Notes: a model not told the origin generated them from the letters alone. DNA of 64,000 bases from Sodiomyces alkalinus F11 (GCF_003711515.1 NW_021167082.1:815310-879309), one strand, 5' to 3'; numbered from the stretch's first letter, positions 36,300-48,293 are shown. Made by a program: numbers and translations.

Positions 36300-36680
36300 G
36301 AAATATATAATTTTATAATTCTTATCCGATAACGTTATCTCTATCCACCTATTCTTAATATAAAATACAAAAGCAAGGACGCCTTGTTAATCATAGGCGG
36401 TATATCTCGATAGTTATCACCATCAGACAAACCATCGGAAATACAAGAAAAACAACTCCCGCCGCTTTCCCTTAGCGCTAACTAGCAGGTAGAAGACCTA
36501 AGCCGGACCGACGAACGGGAAAGAACCAGTATAGTCTCGGTATAGCTAGTCCACGGAGGTGTAGATTTTATAAGCAGAAGTTAAAGATCTACGCTAGCAG
36601 GTTACCTCGCTTTAGTAGCAGAATACGGGCTATTATTAGGAGATAAGCCAGAAGAATCGCTTTATCATAGATCTCGCTAA
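36300..36680 (+). repeat. Left arm of a 380-bp inverted repeat
   Basis: Matches the reverse complement of about 37,770-38,130. Shared landmarks are tatctctatccacctat, caaggacgcc, atatctcgatagttat, gtatagtctcggtatagctagtccacgga and ttactcgctttagtagcagaat-like sequence. In this sense the arm encodes QGRLVNHxxYISIVITIRxT, repeated on the opposite strand at 38,060. Confidence 0.85.
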
Positions 36681-37770
36681 AACTATTAGAGCGGCTTGTA
36701 TAGCCTATCAGAAAGAGAATACGGCATAGGATCGCCTATCTTTATATTCTTCGACTAGGTCGGAAGGATTCGAAGGAATCCGCGTTTATAGCGAGTTCGA
36801 CTTTAACGACGAATACTAAATAGAAGGCTAGTGCTAGCCCGGGCGCCTTGGGCGCGATGGACCAATATTCTTATTCCCTCCGCGTGTATCTACCGGTGCC
36901 CCACGTAGGGTCTAGGAGCGTTAAGCAATCCCGCACTATTTAACGAGTCTGGACGAAAGCTGCATTCGTTAGTGCAATTCTCTTTAGTGCAGATCGTATT
37001 TAGAGGATTAGTAATGGAGATATGCGAATAGTGAGATGTATTTTAAGAGGAGTGTTGAGTGATGGTGTTAAGGCAATTTGTGTATGGGTACAGGTACTTA
37101 CGAAATAGTTTTATATACGTGGTTATATCGCGACCCGCAGGGTCCCTGTTGTCTTATGAGCTAGTTATATTGCGTTGTATACGCGCTATCCTTTAAAACC
37201 CCGGTAGAGGTGTAGGGGTAGGTGGCGTATTATGCCCGTATTGGGTTAAGCGCGTCCGGCAGTTCGGTACGGCTGCGTTAGGGTAGGTTAGCCCGTACAC
37301 AAACTATGTATTATAACTGGCTAAAGACAACAGGGGGCTCCTTTGGGTCTTATTACAACGACATACATACTAAATATACCGATTTCATAAGTACCTATAT
37401 CCATAATAAAAACACTTCCCTCCACACCACCGTTCAACATCAAAAATCAGCAGCCTCCCTATTTCTCTCAATACACTAACGCAACCGAGAAAGCATCGTA
37501 CGAGCTGTATACGGTAGAGGGGATCTTACTGAATCTAGTTATAAATCCGCTACCCTACGGGCGTACGAATCCCCTTCTTCCGGGCCTTAGACCTCTAAGG
37601 TGTTACCTGTTATTGATAAGCAAGCTGGACTTAACATAGCGTAATCTCCTAGCGGAGAGTTTAAGAGCGTTATCTACTATCTGACGATAGGACTATCCTA
37701 CGAAACGACGAAGACCCTGTAGCTCTAGCCTTAATTTCTGAAGAGCTCTAAAAATGCCACTCTATAATAA
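36680..37770. other. Spacer inside the inverted repeat
   Basis: About 1.1 kb. It holds less mutated DNA near 36,880-37,100 and TA-biased DNA elsewhere. No gene is recognised. Confidence 0.4.
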
Positions 37771-38130
37771 AGCGATTCTTACGGCTTATCTCACGACGAT
37801 TCTGCTACTAAAGCAAGGTAACCTACTAGCGCAGATCTTGAACTTCTGCTTATAAGATCTGTATCTCCGTGGACTAGCTATGCCGAGACTATACTGATTT
37901 TGTCCCTTTTATCCGTCCGGCTTAGGGCTTCCTGCTTACTAGTTAGCGCTAAGAGGAAGCGGTGGGAGTGTTTTTCCTCGTATTTATAACGGTCTCCCTA
38001 ATAGTAATAACTATCGAGATATACGGCCCGTGATTAACTAGGCGTCCTTGACTTTTTACTTTATAATAAAATATAGGTGGATAGAGATATAGGATAAGAA
38101 TTATATCGTTATATATTATTCTTGTATATA
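37770..38130 (-). repeat. Right arm of the 380-bp inverted repeat
   Basis: Reverse complement of the 36,300-36,680 arm. The minus-strand open run at 37949-38188 covers the arm and contains QGRLVNHGPYISIVITIRET. It abuts R1 copy 2 at 38,150. Confidence 0.85.
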
Positions 38131-38149
38131 GGAAATAAAATTCAGATTT

Positions 38150-38630
38150 AATGCTAGAGCTGCCACGTTTAAGATTAATGCTAATCACGTAACAGAAATA
38201 AAAGCCTAATCTTCGATTATAAATAATACGCAGAATCTAAACTGACCGCGTAGCCGCCGCGAAGAATCCAGGTCTTAACTTTCGAGTTCTATTTAAATTC
38301 TGTCGGAAGCGTCCACCCACTTTCCCGAGCAGGTAGGTAGAGAAGGCGATAGTAATAAGAGACGTCTCACTCAATAGCACGTGAATATGGACGCACGTAG
38401 ACCAAGGCCTATACCTCCACTTAGCGCGCTTTGCCGTTGCTAGCGCCCTTAGTGTACTATAATACTGGGCCGCGCTTAGTATATGCCTCTGATTAAACAC
38501 CTCTTCCCGGAACCACATAAAGTTATCGTAAATAAATTTCTGCGAGACTGTATTTACTAAACCTTTATAAAGCACCCGATACGACGTAAATTATAAGAGG
38601 ACGGGAAGGTTTAAAGTCGAGAAGTAGAAT
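38150..38630 (+). repeat. Dispersed repeat family R1, copy 2
   Basis: Same orientation as 19,787-20,275, about 18.4 kb away. A 112-codon minus-strand open run (38237-38575) spans it. The equivalent frame is less open in copy 1, so coding potential is doubtful. Confidence 0.75.
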
Positions 38631-40260
38631 AGAAAGATAGAATTTAAACTCGTACGGGAGCTAGCTACTCTATACCACCGGTTATACGCTCTGCTACTTA
38701 CCCTGGATTTATAGACCCGGACTAATAACCCACTTCCCCCTCCGACAGCCGCCTTAATCCTCGGTATAGCTAGCCGTCACCGTCTAAAAGACCGTCAGGG
38801 TGGAGACGAGCGCGCTCGACACCAGGGAGGCCGACACCTCGGGCGCCTTACTAATATAAAAGAGCGAGCTAGAGAGGGGATCGCCTGACCCGGTCGGTTC
38901 CCTCGACGTCTTAGCCGGGGGAGCCCCGGAGCCTGTTAGAGGTGGTAACTCGTACGACCCTATACTTAAAAGTGTTACGGATACTGGCGGAGATAGGGGG
39001 GTCGAAGAGGTTAGACCGCCCGGTAGGGAAGGCGGCGGGCTAGGCTCCTCGAAACTCGTCGAGGCGTCTATCGCTAAGGTTAGCTTAGCGGAGAGGAAGG
39101 TAGAGGATAAGCGAGTTACGGTGATTAGGGTAGTACTATTCCGAACCGACTCTAAAACGTAGCTAATATCGGCTTTTATCTTATAGGGTATAAAGGGATT
39201 AACTTAGCTATAGGTGATTATAGCATAGGAATATATTAGCGTTATACCCTCGTAATGCCTATAACGGGTTTAGTGTGTATTCCTGGCGTATATTAGCATA
39301 GATAATCCGGATCCTACTATATAATATATATATCGCTATTAGGCACCCCCGGCGGCATTATAAACCTAGTAATACTATAGCTAGAATAGGGATAAACTTC
39401 GAATAAGTAACGGATAGGCAGAAAGTTAGGGTCCTTAAAGCGTAAGCTTGCCTCGTAGCGCGTTTGCCTAGGCCCGTCGATTCTAGAACCTGGTTAGTGC
39501 GATAATAAGGAGAGCACGGCGATATAGTATAGCTATACGCCGTCCGGGAGGGAGAGTAAAGGGTTTAGCTCTTACTCTAGTTCCAAACTCACACGGTAGA
39601 TATAACCGAGCTGCCCGCCTTAATAGTTAGGACGGGACTCGATATATAGATATAAGGGCCCGTGTGTAGGGGGAAGGCGCCGATATAAAATAAGGCTAGC
39701 GGGAGAATAAGAGACTTTATAGTTCCTTAGAGTATATTCGTTATAGATATTAATAAAAAGAGCTAGCTCCTTTATAGACGTAAGGAGTTATCCAAAGTCG
39801 GGATATCCTGTAGACTAAATACGCGGCCCGGCGCTCGGAGCGGCTCCCGAGTCTATAATATCACGGATAAGGGAAGGCCGATAAGGAAATTTACAAGAGA
39901 AGATTGAAAATCGGAAATCTAAATTAAAAGGGAGATAAAATCCATCCCCTCTCGCGCTTTTATAGCTACTTAATAGACGCTTACTTAAAGCTTGCCCCTC
40001 TATCTACCGCCGGCGGCGCGCTAATACGGCTATTATACGAGACGAAGTCGGAAATTATCTAAAAGTGAGCGCGATAGCTTTATAAGAAGCCGTTAAACGG
40101 AATAAGCTTATAGTCACTAGCGGTGATATATAAGATATACACACATATTCCATGACTAGGCCGCTAGAACTATTGGTAATAATAGCTCCCTCGCCTCCTA
40201 ATAGCATTATTACCGCCGGCGCTGTACTTACCACTACGACTACCCAGGAGCCGATAATCC
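38630..40260. other. RIP-degraded DNA with a Ser/Pro-rich minus-strand stretch
   Basis: Between about 39,180 and 38,750 the minus strand reads as Ser/Thr/Pro-rich sequence (for example TRLSSTFLSAKLTLAIDAST and LPPLTGSGAPPAKTSREPTG), typical of a disordered region. The rest is stop-rich. Confidence 0.35.
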
Positions 40261-40765
40261 ACGTCGACTTAAGCGCCCTCGAGGCTATAAACTACGGCTA
40301 GACTGCGTACTAGGTAGCCCTCTAGACCCCTCCGAGCTAGGCCCGTTTTCCCGAACTCGACTTTAGCTTACCGATAGCCCCCGCCACCCCTCTAACCAGC
40401 GGCTCGCGTACCGAGCATATATATTAAGAGATTATACAGTAAGCCGGGTAACGGACTTAGTTCTAACCCTATGCTAGTATTCTACCCGGTACGTGCTAAC
40501 GGAAATCTAGCTACCTTAAAGCTATATCCTCGCGGCTAGAACGGATAGAGGCCGCTATAGATAGGACGGCCGTGTCGCTCGAAGATCTTAGGGCGCTAGT
40601 AGACGGCGTCTTAATAAACGTGGCCGGCTGGATAAAGACGCTGCAAGAAAACGTCACGAAGCTTAGGCGATATATAGGTTTATTTATAAGGGAGATAGTA
40701 GAGTATTTGTTTAGTAATACGATATTGGCTGATATTAGGATACTAGGTGTAAGTGACGATTAGGA
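40260..40765 (+). repeat. Dispersed repeat R2, copy 2, with gag-like helical frame
   Basis: Homologous to 33,640-34,070. The forward frame from 40572 to 40763 is open and reads SLEDLRALVDGVLINVAGWI, then a segment rich in Leu/Ile and charges ending with VEYLF. Together with upstream PELDFSLPIAPATPLTSGSR this resembles N-terminal regions of fungal gag-like or transposon ORF1 proteins, but the assignment is tentative. Confidence 0.55.
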
Positions 40766-41727
40766 TCGGGCTAGGGTATCTGTTTCGTAGCCCCGAATCT
40801 TAATTTACGGCCGTCGGCGTCTAACCGTTCGGGGTATATAATATCCCGCCCTCCCCCCTACCCTTTTTTAGCTCCTAGCCGCGAAGTGACGTAACGTGAC
40901 GTGCTATGCCCCTACGTAAACACGTTTGCTATTATACCTATTATGCCGGAAAAGGAGCTCCCGCCTACCCCGTAGAAACTAAAGGAGACCGGGTACGCCC
41001 ACGCCCACTAGCGGTGCTCCGCACAAACCGGATCCAGGGATACTAAGGCCAGCCTAGCTAAGCGTCGCCGACAAAGGGGCCGATAGACACGAGGGTTCTT
41101 ATCTCCTCCCTGCAGAGGGAGAAGGACGCCTTATAACGGGAAGTCTTGGCCTTATATAAAAAATAAGCCTCCGATTAGCGCCGGCTGGACTTATTGCATT
41201 AACAGAACGCGCACCTTTATAGTATCGTGCAGGAATAGGACGACTAGGTAGTAGCTATTGCCCGCACTATTATAGAAGTCTTCGATAAGTATAAGGCGTC
41301 GATACGGCGGCGCGGGAGCGAAGAGGATAGTGATACCGGTAAGACCGATTCCGGCGACGGGCACGGATAGCGTTATCCGTATTTATAGCGCTTTTAGCGA
41401 TAGCAATAGCAGTAGCGAGTATTCTATATAGCCGGCTACCCGCCTGTATCTCTGTTTCTCGACTCCTAGTCTCTTCACGTATCCCTTCAAAGTATAGTCT
41501 AGGGGCCGTGAGTGACCCTTAGGTAGACGTCGCATTCCGATGGTAAGTCGAACTGGCATGGGGCCTTGGCCCTTGCTACGTTATCCCGACCCCCTGGTCG
41601 TTTTCTATTACGACCATAGAGCCCCTTAGCGATTATCGCTAGTAAACCGTGGCATCTAGTCAGCAACCAATGGATAGCTGTGGGCAGAGGGGAGACTGAT
41701 CTTGGGTTTAGGACCTTGCGGTCGATG

Positions 41728-41768
41728 GACCCACTTAAGGGGTGGGAAATCCACTACCTAAGTGGGTC
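41728..41768. repeat. 10-bp perfect inverted repeat (hairpin)
   Basis: gacccactta at 41728-41737 pairs with taagtgggtc at 41759-41768 around a 21-base loop, in a little-mutated island. It could be part of an LTR or a terminator-like structure. Role unknown. Confidence 0.6.
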
Positions 41769-44365
41769 TATCTAAATAGGCTCCCGTTGGCTCGGGAGGA
41801 GTGTTGCACACCTCCACAGGCCTTAAGGGGATTTCGCGTCAATTGTCGAGTTGCCAGAAAACTATCTCTTATCTGACAAACGTCTTCGCCTGATTACAAT
41901 ATAAACAGAATCATTATTAGCATTAGTGTGATCGGTCTCTCGACGACCGACGACGTCCTTTAGTTATTTATCTATTATTTCTCAGCCCTCGCGCCTTGCT
42001 CCTAGCGACGATGTCTCGAAAATAGTTCGGGTTGATTATAATAACTTAGAGCGGATAACGGAAGCAGTCGGGGCTTAGAGGCAGTGGAATAGTAACACGA
42101 AGGACTTATGGTTGCTTTAGGCCGTATATAAATAATCCCGACCGCGTTCCTATCTCTTATAGCTACTACGATAGTCTAGAGAGATTCTGTAAGTTCCCCC
42201 CTCCTTACCAGCCGTGGAGCTCGTGCTAGCGTGCGGGTCCGTAACTAACCCACTTCCCCCCCTCCCTGCCCTAGGAGATCGCTTTACTTATCCACCTTCT
42301 ATTTTTCCATTATTCCATCACTGCATCACTTTATTATTTCACTCCACTTATTCCCACGCCGGATACCGAGGCCTGTATTTCTGTAGTGGAAAAGGAGCGT
42401 ATTTACTTTACTAAGACGAAAATAATTCGCTAAACGTAACTTACTTCCCTTAAAAAGATCGTTAGCTTATTTAAGGAGGAGAATTCGACTCCTCTGCTAG
42501 TAGCGATAAAAAGCAGGTATAAAGTAGCCCGAACCCTTTTAAAAGATATTCGTTAATAACTATGCATTAAGGTCTTCTTATACGCTTTTACGCTGCTAAT
42601 AACCAAGTTAGAGACTACTAAGGCGCTAAATGGCTTTATTAAAAGGCTTTAACGATGGTGGTTAAGCGTCGGGCACTGCATGCACCTCAGTGAGCTTATC
42701 CCCGAGCTCATTAATAAGTTGCTAACTATAGGTACGTAGTCACGGGCATGTTTGGTGCAGAAATTCATTATTTCATAGTGCGTTTTAAGACGGCTCATAA
42801 ACGCAGATATTCGGATTCCTTGATAGGAGCGGGGGGCTTACTCTTGCCGAACCCGAATAAGCGTATGAGAAACTCGGGAACTGAAAAAGGGTAAATGCTA
42901 GCTCTGGACTCGGAGACTAAGGAGAGCGAAGAAGGCTATAAGAGCGAAGAGAGAGAGGAAGCTGAGTAACCAGATTAGTTCGAGGGTAGGTGCTGACTAT
43001 AACGACTATATATGAATTGCACTGACCGTTATGTAGCGCTAATAAACGGAAATGCTTACTAACTTAACACCCTGGATATAATCCGCGTTCTGACTATAAG
43101 TAAAGCTGTTCCGATATTGACTATTCCTTACTATTAAGGAGTTAAACCGTTTATCACATTACGGGTTCCCGAGAAGATAGCAATACAGCTAATAATAGGT
43201 CGTAAATAGCTTTTATAGCTACTTCCTATTAGTTAACCAATTGACTGTCTATTTCTTGTTTGTTCTCGCTAAACTATCCTAGCCTTGTATAATCCGTAGC
43301 ACACGAATTTTAGCCCCGTCGTCCAAAGTATAATGACCAGAGACCCTCTAAAATCTATCCCAACTATAACCATATATTCATCATTATTGTCGTGGATATA
43401 CAAAGAGTTCTTGGAAGCAATGCGCATGTCCATAATTACCATAACGTCTTTTATCGGCTAGACTATATCGAGATCACTATAAGGTCTAACTTAGCTCTAA
43501 GCATTACTTCCGGTCTAGCGGCGCTTTAGCCTTAATAAATTATTAGCGCCGGGTCCTCTCGCACCTCTTGCTCGTATTTTTTGATAGTCTTGTCTCTAGA
43601 AGAGTTTTTAACGCGGATCTTTTTTATCCCCTTTAGCCTGTGCTCGACTATGCTCCTTAGGAGTGATTTTGGTGGTGTCGGGTGTAGTTCGCGGCTAGGT
43701 GCAGGGCGAACTGAGATGATATATTATAGTTAGTGACTCGGGCATAAGAATTACGGAATACTCAGTACCTACTATCACGTTATTAACTCTCTGGAGATGG
43801 ATTTAATGTCTGACGATAAACCCCGTATCGGACTGGATAAAATGTGGGATGATGTACAGCCCTACTGGTACTCGGTCTTAGTGACGGCACTGAGCGGATA
43901 GAAGCAGATGGAAATGGAAGTGGAAAATGAAAATAAAAATGGAAGTGGAAAATAGCAGAGCTTTACTAGCAGGATAGGGGTTAAAGAGATATCTAACCCC
44001 TGAAGGTGAACTAGGCATATCGGGTGGCCACCTGATATGGCATAGCTTAGCCCTGCGTCTAGAGCAGGAGACATAGACCGCTTGGATCGCAAAGACAAGT
44101 GATACCTATAATGACTCGGGTATGTCTGCTCGGATCATATTCATTAAGCCTATCCGAGCGCCCGCATAGCTTATACCATTCCTACCCTATAGTTACCTTG
44201 TTGTTACATGTTCCACTTGCACTATGAGCCTGTCCACCGAACGTAGAGACTTAGAAGAGAGGCGAAAGCCACCCCTCTTTTCTCCCACTATAACGCAATC
44301 TTTATCAGGGGGGTCTCCTAAGACCACTACGCAGATCCCAGATATTACTGCTAATAAGCGGCGCA

Positions 44366-44475
44366 CTCCTTTCTCTTTTCCTTCTCTCTCTCTTTTCTTT
44401 TATTTCCTTTCTCTTTCTTCTATTTTCTTTTTCTTCTTCTTTTTCTTTTTCTATTTCTTTTTTCCCTCCCTCTCG
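44366..44475. repeat. Polypyrimidine (CTT-rich) tract
   Basis: About 110 bases, almost exclusively c and t on the top strand. It makes a spurious Ser/Phe-rich open frame. Confidence 0.85.
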
Positions 44476-44849
44476 GTATTATTTAGTACCCGTCGTTATA
44501 GTTTCTCGTGATCCAGGATATACTAAGTCTCTTCCCCTTAGGCACTCGTAGTATGGTAACCCTAAACCCGGATATAGTATTCAGGGAAATCAGGAGGTAG
44601 CGGCCTCTCTAACGCTTAGTCTTAAAATCTAATCCCTGAGAGATTTACACCTACGACGTATCTCTGGTAACAAAGCTCCTTTCATCTATCTACTTAATCT
44701 TATATTTCTATGTGCGAGGTACCTAGGCATAACTCTTTACGCTATACTATAGATCTCATTGCCTGTATAAACCCTATATCCTTCTATACGTCGTCCGGCT
44801 CTAAGACGTAGGGCATACTATCCTCGTTATAGTCAGGGAACTCAGCTTC

Positions 44850-47300
44850 CTTATTGCTGACGAGTTTCGACTTTTTCCTCGGCCGAGTAGCAGATATATC
44901 CTGATCTGTCCCATATTTCTTTACCGTAGCTTATACGTTAATATGCATAGAGATAGCTCCGGGGATCTTCCCTTTACGGTGGGTATTCCTTAAGTGCTAT
45001 ATCCACTGAGGTTCGTCCTCGATTAGGTCGCCCTATGCTCCCTGCCGCTGGTATTCGGGGTATTAGAACGGCTTTCTAAAGTATCCGACGTTAATATAAG
45101 AGCGCTTAAAATGTAGATTAAACCCACTAGACGTGAAATTCTTCTTGTAGAGGGCGTAGTATGCCGTTTTTTCTGATCGTGGCCGTAGGTCTGGGGCATA
45201 AAGCTTACCGTGGCAACGTTCTACGTGTGCACTCTATGCCGATAGTCCCTCCGGGATTAAGTGGCTCTCTCCGCGACGACGGCACTCTAGGCAGAAGAAC
45301 GGTTGGTTAAACGTTTTTATATGCTTATTTCGGACGTGCCTAGTAAGACTGGGTCGATCTCTAAATAAGCCGTAACTAAAGAGATATTACGATCGATCTG
45401 TTTGTTTTTTCTGTTCCGAGCTCGATTCCTGAAGGTTGAATAAAGACTCGTCCCTATATAGGTAGGCAAGAAGCCTGTCGGCAAAGAGCTGTCCGTTACT
45501 AGTAAACATCGACTTAGCTAGTATCGTTACCGAATTACTGCTTACCTGATATTACTTTAAGGATTTTTAGTGTTAATATAGTATAGGTGCTAAGTCGGTT
45601 TTCCCTTAGCACGAAGCCGATCCACTTCGGCAAAATATTCCCTTCTTATCTCGTCGAGTCTTAATTCTTATAACCGTTCCTTAATTGCTCGCACCTTAGC
45701 GTAAATTCGATTTACCTCTCTAGAGCTACGGTTTAGGAGACCCTGGACTTTCTAACGTAGCGTGATAATATCGTTTCGGGACTCGAACTTATCTAGATCC
45801 TCCTTCGTAACATAGATAGGAGCTCGCGTGTCCCGACCAGTGAATATATTATATAGCTTGGTTAAATTATCACGATTCTCACTAGCTAGCTCCCTAAATC
45901 TAATACCTATTAGGTCTGCTTTCTGATATACTGGCTAGTAGCTTACTAGAAAGACGTTGTCGGTGTTCCTAAAAATCTAACAACGCGACTCGGTGGTAAG
46001 ATAACCTAGCTTATACTATTAGTAGCAGCTATACTAGTATAATAACGAGCACTCTTACTCGCTAGCCGACCGCTAGCCCTAACTCGAACTAAGTAGGGGC
46101 GGAAACGTTTATAAACGCCCGTAACTATTAAGACGCGGTTCTATATCCGTAGGTACTGTTTATATTTAACGGAATAATACACTTGTTTATCATTTTAGGT
46201 TTCTATTACAGCGGGACATAGTCGATACCGTCTTCTATCGGGCCCGGGCGCAGCACCTAAGCAGGCGCTATAAACCCTGCCTTAAAGGCATCGTCCGTAA
46301 TGGCTCTACAAACCAGCTTTCGCAACAGGTATATCTGCCAGTATAATGCCTCTAAGATATCAAACTCGACTCTATTTATTAAAATTAGCGGCGTACGTTA
46401 TAGGTAAGGAAGATAGTATAATATACTTCTCACGTTAATCGCGGTGTATGCGGTTTATGCCTAACTTGACTTAGTGGACTAGAATATTAGCTATGGGAGA
46501 AATCTTTATTAGATCGCGGGTATCGCGAAACCAGCCTAGTCTAACGTCTCTGTATTTCATGTTCAGCAGACTAGCTGTCCTCTAGCCACCTATGCTACCA
46601 AGCAAAATCACCGTATTAAAATCCAATCTATCCGACGGGCTGCATAGGATATCCGATGCCCTACTCCACAATATCTTAAGGAGCTTAATAATACCCTTAT
46701 CTGTTATCTCTATCTTCTTAAAGGTTTAATAGCGCGTGAGTCTATATTTATTGGCGATCTCTGCTAGTTTCTTTGAGTATATTAATAGTTACGCTAAATA
46801 CCGGTCTACCTAAAGGACCTTACCTCGCTAACCAGGCCTATAGGACCGGATACTCTACCGCTACGGGTTATATACCTAAGTATAAACGTGTGTGCTTTAT
46901 CCGGATTTTATAGGCGTTTTGGCTCTATAATATATTTATCGGTAGCGTGTACTAAGGCGGCCTATATATCCTAAAGCGTGGCTGTAGACGTAATTATTCG
47001 TACCTCTTTATACTCCTCTAGCCTAAGATAGATTTAGCGTATAGTGGTCGACTCGATATAGACTTTAAGGAAGGAAATCGCCACGCTTATATTATCGTTC
47101 GAAGCTCCTAGGAATTTCACCCAGAATTCATTTTTATTAATGCCCGCGCGCTCCGCAAAGCTTTATCCCGTTAGTTAATATACCCAGGCCCCTATCTAAG
47201 GCTGAACTTACGAGGTCTATTCGTTCCAGAGCCTTTCGCGTAGTGCTTTAGCCTTTATAGATATACTAGGCTATAGTTCTTCGGATATCCGGGTCTAATT
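44850..47300 (-). pseudogene. Tyrosine recombinase-like (DUF3435/FluG-type) relic with C2H2-like motifs, copy 3
   Basis: Minus-strand order: AERAGINKNEFWVKFLG and ISVAISFLKVYIES (47,160-47,060, N-terminal helical region); RLDFNTVILLGSIGG(stop)RTAS then LLNMKYRDVRLGWF (46,640-46,530), resembling the first conserved Arg box of tyrosine recombinases; a C-box-like NVFLVSY (about 45,960); TRAPIYVTKEDLDKFESRND (about 45,825-45,765) and a coiled coil (VNRIYAKVRAIKERL). Finally, SLTRHVRNKHIKTFNQPFFC and SAHVERCHGKLY (about 45,345-45,195) look like two C2H2 zinc fingers. Stops fit TGG-to-TAG and CAA/CAG changes. The organisation matches long fungal DUF3435/FluG-type proteins. Confidence 0.65.
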
Positions 47301-47459
47301 ATGCTGCAGAATTGTATGAAAGCGACTATCGGAAACTCGGTTTACACGGCCCTTCCTCTTTATTATCTTACTAAAGCGAAGGTTGTGTAAGCAGGATAAG
47401 AAGAGATAGATCGTCTTTGCTAGTGTAATGGGTTATAGGAAGAGAAGGGAGGGGAGTAA

Positions 47460-48293
47460 AGCAGGAAAGGAGGATAAGTGCGGGTTATAAGGATAGAGAG
47501 AAGAAAGAAAGATGAAAAGGGAAATACGAGAGGCGGGCTCGGGCGTAGGTGGTCCGCGGCAAAGAGGGTAAAGGACGCGGCTGGCTATGCCTTAGCATAA
47601 GACGGAATTTGATTTCGAATTTTAACAGAACGCGCTGACTCTAATTTGATTTCAGAGACTCCTAGCGGCTGGTTAGGGGAGGGGGTAGTGGCAAGGAGGA
47701 GGGGTGGCCGGAAAGGAAAGAGTGTCGGCGCTTGGAAAACGTCGAGACGGACGGAGGTGGCCCCACTCGCCGTCCTCGCCGTCCCCGCGATGCTCCGGAC
47801 TCCGTTTCTCCAGAAGCAAAAACGGCAGAGTGGACGGCTAAGGTACGGTATCGAGTTCGCATTGCCGATATTTCGCCGTAGCATGATAAAAGTCCGGGAT
47901 CCCGTCCGCTCTCCCCTAGATAAGCCAGTGAGGGCCGGATTAGTAGTTGGGTCGGTGACGACCAGCGAATACCCGGTGTTGTATGTTTTTTTTTTTTTCC
48001 TTCCTTTTTAAGGGACCGTCTAGAGAGGCACCACACCTTAGCTAGAGAGACACCCAAAAATGGGGCCGTTCCACTGGACCCATATTTCGATGTCGAGGTA
48101 CACCTGCCCTTGGCTGGATATTCGAACTCATGCGCAAATGCCATGAGGGCGCATTCTATTCCAGTCACATCGTGTATACTGCAGCTCGGCCAACGATCCC
48201 TTCTTGCCGTGGAGAGGCAAATCGCATCGATGGACGACGTTCAATCCCTCCAGGAAAAATGGGGAGGTCTAACGTCCTTCCCCCCCTATCTAT
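47460..48293. other. Boundary between repeat block and gene block
   Basis: The TA bias declines here. About 47,640-47,900 and 48,060-48,290 look like ordinary DNA. A T run of about 11 bases lies at 47,987-47,997. Overlapping open frames on both strands (47585-48168) carry no domain and conflict with each other. The end includes the 3' UTR of the MFS gene. Confidence 0.5.

Larger units (their letters stand above)
40765..44850. other. Mosaic of RIP-degraded and less mutated DNA, no gene
   Basis: About 40,900-41,460 has a GC-rich, Arg/Ala/Glu-type forward frame with many stops, possibly the continuation of the R2 element. About 41,500-42,000 and 43,860-44,520 are little mutated. Open runs at 42214-42414 and 44224-44511 are low-complexity and unsupported. 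No gene is recognised. Confidence 0.4.
1..47500. other. RIP-mutated repeat compartment
   Basis: Seen: TpA is very common, CpA and TpG are scarce, TAG and TAA interrupt all six frames, and no intact long ORF exists. Many CpG sites remain. Established: fungal repeat-induced point mutation converts C to T, preferentially at CpA, on either strand, so Trp TGG becomes TAG, Gln CAA/CAG becomes TAA/TAG, and His becomes Tyr. Relics listed below show these changes. A few islands look less mutated (about 21.1-21.4, 25.4-29.8, 35.8-36.3, 41.5-42.0 and 43.9-44.5 kb). The signature fades between about 47.5 and 48.2 kb. Exact edges need a windowed TpA/ApT index. Confidence 0.9.

Noticed and set aside
38237..38575. 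112-codon minus-strand frame in R1 copy 2 as a real gene
   Set aside because: The matching frame in R1 copy 1 is interrupted and no domain is visible.
41590..41650. Possible 5S rRNA start (acgaccatag)
   Set aside because: Only about ten bases fit. The expected downstream conserved parts are absent.
44224..44511. 95-codon forward frame rich in Ser and Phe
   Set aside because: Caused by the polypyrimidine tract, without domain evidence.
47585..48168. Overlapping open frames of 99-168 codons on both strands
   Set aside because: They conflict with one another, lack motifs, and sit in the boundary spacer.
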